The position numbers were made by a program, and so were the translations under genes. Under the pieces are notes generated by a model that ran no database searches, was not told where the DNA came from, and saw only the letters and a list, made by a program, of their open reading frames with translations. This document shows, one piece after another, positions 8,034 through 9,217 of a stretch of DNA of 9,217 nt. Origin of the DNA: an uncultured Sutterella sp. (lineage in GTDB: Bacteria; Pseudomonadota; Gammaproteobacteria; Burkholderiales; Burkholderiaceae_F); assembly GCA_934255515.1 (NCBI GenBank), contig CAKQON010000073.1, forward strand, positions 1 through 9,217. The letters are read 5' to 3'. Position 1 is the first letter of the stretch. Each line of letters starts with the position of its first letter.

Positions 8034-8762
8034 TCAGATGAAGTCGTAGTCCGGGAAATAGACCGCGCACTCCGGCGAAATGTCGACCTTTTCGGCAAAG
8101 CTCAAATTCGCTTCCGCCAGAGGAGCCAGCGCGTCGGCGAGAATCTGCGAAACCATGTTCCCGCCGTTCTGCCAAATCAGCATGAGTTTTGAGAGTTCGA
8201 TGTCCTCCATTTCCGGCAACTTCGCGCCGGGCGCGAGATGCTTGCGGAAGGATTCCGCGTCGAACTTGAGCTTCGGGGAGAATTCGATCTTTGCGACCGG
8301 GTCCCTGCCGCCGTCCATGAACACCATCTTCACCGGGGCCCTGTAGGCGAAGAAGTTGTGGACGACATTCCCGTAGGCGTCCTTGACCGCAACGGCGCCG
8401 AGACCGAAGCTGATGTTCCTCGGATCCTTGGAGTACTGCCGGTATATGTCGTAGACGGCGTTCGTTAGGGCGGCCCTGTCGAAGTAGTAGGCGCCGGTAA
8501 GCTTGTTCCCGTAGGATAAGCAATTTCTCAAGTCGGAGTAGTTGATATCGTCCGGAGCCTTTGACCGTGGAATCAAGGGAGAGTCGTCAAACGAGTAGTA
8601 GGAATGCTTTCCGACTTCCTCCTGCAGGGCCTTTTTAAGATCCTCGTCCCCGGTTCCCGGGAACGGGAACTTGTCGATTTCGGAAATGAGTCACAGTCCC
8701 GCCGGGTTGGAAAGAAGTGAATAGACATTTCCTTCCCAGATTCCGCAGAAGTGCCTGTCGAA
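8034..8762 (-). pseudogene. Unrecognised protein gene, broken by a nonsense codon and a 5' IS junction
   Basis: The minus-strand frame ending at TGA 8036-8034 is open back to 8690 and reads as ordinary soluble protein (for example NYSDLRNCLSYGNKL, DPRNISFGLGAVAVKD, ECAVYFPDYDFI). A TTG at 8576-8574 could be called as a start (180 aa), but coding-like sequence continues upstream: EIDKFPFPGTGDEDLKKAL, EEVGKHSYYSFDD. Beyond an in-frame TGA at 8693-8691 the same frame still reads DRHFCGIWEGNVYSLLSNPAG, up to about 8762, where transposase sequence on the other strand takes over. The gene therefore seems to have lost its 5' end to an IS and also carries one nonsense codon. I cannot name its family, and I see no membrane segment in the visible part. 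A shortened protein from the TTG remains possible but lacks a clear ribosome site. Confidence 0.65.
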
Positions 8763-9022
8763 TCCCTGATGTCAGCCAGCTTCAGTACCTGATTGAGAAG
8801 CTCGCGGCGTACGGCTACCGTGCCGTCGGCATTGTTGTCGACCGCGGCTACTTCAGCCGCCGCAACATTCTTCTGATGGACGAAAAAGGCATTCAGTTCC
8901 TGCTGATGGTCAAGGGCTGCAAAGCTCTCGTGTCGTCGCTGATCACGGAGCATCGCGGCTCATTCGAAACGGATCGCGCCTGCCGGGTGCCGGGCACTAA
9001 TGTCCTGAACTTCCAAGCCTGA
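8761..9022 (+). pseudogene. Internal fragment of an IS1634/IS4-type DDE transposase
   Basis: About 80 codons of a DDE transposase core remain: IPDVSQLQYLIEKLAAYGY, then VGIVVDRGYFSRRNILLMDE (the Asp of DRGY at 8840-8842 is the likely second catalytic Asp), then FLLMVKGCKALVSSLI and RGSFETDR. Transposase-like sequence fades after VPGTNV near 9003, and a chance stop follows at 9020-9022. At the 5' side a GTG at 8717 could be called as a start, but 8717-8760 reads better as the minus-strand broken gene, so the transposase piece begins near 8761. Both ends of the transposase are missing and it cannot be functional. Family placement is from motif memory; IS1634 within the IS4-like superfamily fits best. 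Confidence 0.75.
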
Positions 9023-9099
9023 CTGCACTCCAAATTGGAATTTACTGAATTTTTCATCTGCAACAATTTAATTTTTCGTAAAAACTTTTGAAATTTTTC

Positions 9100-9128
9100 T
9101 TGATTTCACAATGAATTTCTACTAAAAT
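9100..9128 (+). promoter_or_regulatory. Candidate promoter of the downstream IS transposase
   Basis: TTGATT (9100-9105), a spacer of exactly 17 bp and TAAAAT (9123-9128), which match consensus at 4/6 and 5/6. The -10 lies within the left arm of the inverted repeat at 9121-9157. The predicted start is near 9135, at the end of that arm. Confidence 0.55.
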
Positions 9129-9157
9129 TGAGTGTAGTCTCTACACTCAATTTTAGT
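9121..9157. repeat. Perfect 17-bp inverted repeat just before the transposase start
   Basis: The left arm ACTAAAATTGAGTGTAG (9121-9137) and right arm CTACACTCAATTTTAGT (9141-9157) are perfect complements around TCT. The right arm ends 6 nt before ATG 9164. It may be an IS end, a protein-binding operator, or an RNA hairpin that hides the start on read-in transcripts. Confidence 0.85.
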
Positions 9158-9163
9158 CTCAGC

Positions 9164-9217
9164 ATGTACCTCCCCAACCTCGTCAATGTTCCGACCGTCA
9201 CCGGCAAAATCGTGCGT
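9164..9217 (+). CDS. Probable start of an IS transposase (cut by the window end)
   Basis: ATG 9164 opens a frame of 18 codons reading MYLPNLVNVPTVTGKIVR and running off the window. Its position after a promoter and a perfect inverted repeat, and next to an IS1634/IS4-type fragment, suggests the N-terminus of a complete transposase of the same group. No Shine-Dalgarno is visible in the 6 nt between the repeat and the ATG. Eighteen residues are too few to assign a family by themselves. Confidence 0.5.
   Translation, partial: MYLPNLVNVPTVTGKIVR

Noticed and set aside
7491..8192. Plus-strand ORF of 233 codons opposite DUF805
   Set aside because: It is antisense to a recognised membrane protein, crosses several hairpins, and has the composition of an antisense shadow.
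7882..8523. Minus-strand ORF of 213 codons
   Set aside because: It overlaps the unrecognised broken gene in another frame and is Arg-rich and low in normal protein character. The frame ending at 8034 is much more protein-like.

Overview
The window reads as a chromosomal segment of a Gram-negative, GC-rich proteobacterium. A compact histidine-biosynthesis operon fills the first 5.7 kb, followed by about 3.5 kb of broken genes, insertion-sequence debris and small structured elements. The autotransporter-like passenger fragment, the IS types and the codon use (C/G-ending codons preferred) suggest a gut-type betaproteobacterium such as Sutterellaceae. That host guess is inference and weak. The His proteins themselves look like the gammaproteobacterial (E. 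coli) type.

Region 1 (1-5792, + strand): hisG (5'-truncated by the window edge), hisD, hisC, the bifunctional hisB (phosphatase plus dehydratase), hisH and hisA. Apart from an 82-nt hisG-hisD gap, the genes overlap by 1-4 nt or are 2 nt apart, so they are probably translated from one message. They cover ATP phosphoribosyltransferase, ProFAR isomerase, the glutaminase half of IGP synthase, IGP dehydratase, histidinol-phosphate aminotransferase, histidinol-phosphatase and histidinol dehydrogenase. A strong intrinsic terminator follows hisA directly. hisF (the partner of HisH) and hisI/hisIE, which follow hisA in E. coli, are not here.

Region 2 (5793-7211): an A+T-rich island with a nested palindrome. 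Next come an orphan piece of a repetitive surface-protein (autotransporter-like) passenger, then a minus-strand TnpB remnant of the IS200/IS605 group. The remnant keeps its C-terminal zinc ribbon and a right-end hairpin that abuts the broken passenger. Beyond it lies a compact locus with a + strand promoter, a two-hairpin RNA and a strong terminator. On the opposite strand is a 58-codon ORF with a good Shine-Dalgarno and a hydrophobic C-terminus. The arrangement resembles a type I toxin-antitoxin locus but is unproven.

Region 3 (7212-9217): a minus-strand DUF805 membrane protein surrounded by GC-rich palindromes, then an unrecognised minus-strand gene. That gene appears dead: it has an in-frame TGA and its 5' end is replaced by a fragment of an IS1634/IS4-type transposase. 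The window ends with what is probably the first 18 codons of another transposase. Before it lie a good promoter and a perfect 17-bp inverted repeat whose left arm is overlapped by the -10 box. This is the arrangement expected if an IS blocks translation from read-in transcripts but allows its own.
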